A stretch of 64,000 nucleotides of DNA from NCBI RefSeq assembly GCF_014633365.1, contig NC_068338.1, forward strand, positions 22,454,616 to 22,518,615, written 5' to 3'. The notes beneath the pieces are model-generated. The model had not been told where the DNA came from and did not search any database. It was given only the letters and a program-made list of their open reading frames with translations. Origin of the DNA: Diospyros lotus. Its lineage: Eukaryota > Streptophyta > Magnoliopsida > Ericales > Ebenaceae. The first letter of the stretch is position 1; each line of letters begins with the position of its first letter. Shown one piece after another: positions 63,726-64,000 of the stretch. The position numbers and the translations under genes were made by a program.

Positions 63726-64000
63726 TTAATCCTCTTCGCTTTCCCTTCTCCACTCCTGATGCTCAAAGAGGTCTTCAGGTGGGTCATACACAACCATATC
63801 TGAGAAAAGCTCTAAGAATTCATCCTTCACCTTCTCCCTCAGTTCTGGGTATGGAATGAGCCCCTTCAATATGACTCGGTATGGCAAAGATAGTGGAGAT
63901 TCAGGAGATCTTCTCATTTCATCGTATATGTCCATTGCCTCTGAGGGCAAGCCATTATCAGGAAAGGCCCTAATAATGTCCCCAAATGTATGCTGGTTGA
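63726..64000 (-). CDS. C-terminal end of an At1g62350-like PPR-family protein (partial)
   Basis: An open minus-strand frame enters from beyond the window and ends at TAA (63726-63728). It reads NQHTFGDIIRAFPDNGLPSE, EAMDIYDEMRRSPESPLSLP, RVILKGLIPYPELREKVKDE and MVVYDPPEDL, an almost complete fit to the C-terminal third of the small organellar PPR-superfamily protein typified by Arabidopsis At1g62350. The codons visible before 63950 keep the frame to the window edge, so the Met at 63950 is internal. No defects are seen. Isolated fragments of the N-terminal exon of this family occur at 16524-16873 and 35195-35377, which makes this locus their likely source. Confidence 0.85.
   Translation of the reverse strand, partial: NQHTFGDIIRAFPDNGLPSEAMDIYDEMRRSPESPLSLPYRVILKGLIPYPELREKVKDEFLELFSDMVVYDPPEDLFEHQEWRRESEED

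Overview
This is a stretch of plant nuclear DNA, almost certainly from a eudicot. The evidence is LTR retrotransposons of the Ty3/gypsy (chromovirus and Athila-like) and Ty1/copia types, GT-AG introns, AT-rich spacers, an intronless pentatricopeptide-repeat (PPR) gene, and pieces of plant-only genes (KEG E3 ligase, CRT-like transporter, REN-type ROP GAP). About three quarters of the window is transposon-derived. The only host gene that looks intact is the PPR gene at 18039-20210 (minus).

Layout. 1-3260: plus-strand gypsy pol remnant with its 3' LTR. 4143-8860: inverted solo LTR, then a minus-strand gypsy derivative that has lost RT, RNase H and integrase and has unlike LTRs at its two ends. 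9273-10552: last two exons of a CRT-like transporter, with a frameshift. 13020-15388: KEG C-terminal repeats (minus), two frameshifts, 5' end cut off. 15382-25982: segmental-duplication copy 1, holding an exon fragment of a second PPR-family gene, the intact PPR gene, a copia 3' fragment and a gypsy 3' half. 25983-30364: minus-strand gypsy with a good 5' LTR and PBS. 32540-32593: orphan first exon of a REN-like gene. 34063-39611 and 52817-53659: duplication copy 2, lacking the 4.2 kb that contains the PPR gene. 39612-52816: a young 13.2 kb Athila-like element that split copy 2. 53660-57490: non-autonomous DNA-transposon debris. 57490-61680: plus-strand copia, 5' truncated. 63726-64000: C-terminal end of the PPR-family gene whose 5' exon was found as fragments at 16.5 and 35.3 kb.

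The most striking object is the 13.2 kb Athila-like element. It has 1.8 kb LTRs, a 5-bp target-site duplication (confirmed by the empty site in copy 1), a PBS of the plant tRNA-Asp type and an uninterrupted 1839-codon gag-pol. Downstream of pol, where Athila relatives carry an env-like ORF, it has two intact ORFs. One is a 181-aa basic Cys-rich protein that I cannot assign. The other is a 219-aa, intronless LOG-type cytokinin riboside 5'-monophosphate phosphoribohydrolase with the PGG-GT-E signature. Polypurine-tract-like motifs recur after pol and after LOG, and a piece of the 181-aa ORF is repeated beyond LOG. This suggests stepwise capture of a processed host cytokinin-activation gene.

Relative timing, from mismatches counted by eye: the two duplication copies differ by about 2.7% over a 675-bp sample, and the LTRs of the Athila-like element by about 1%. 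This fits the insertion coming after the duplication. I could not run searches. Family names rest on motifs and remembered family architecture.
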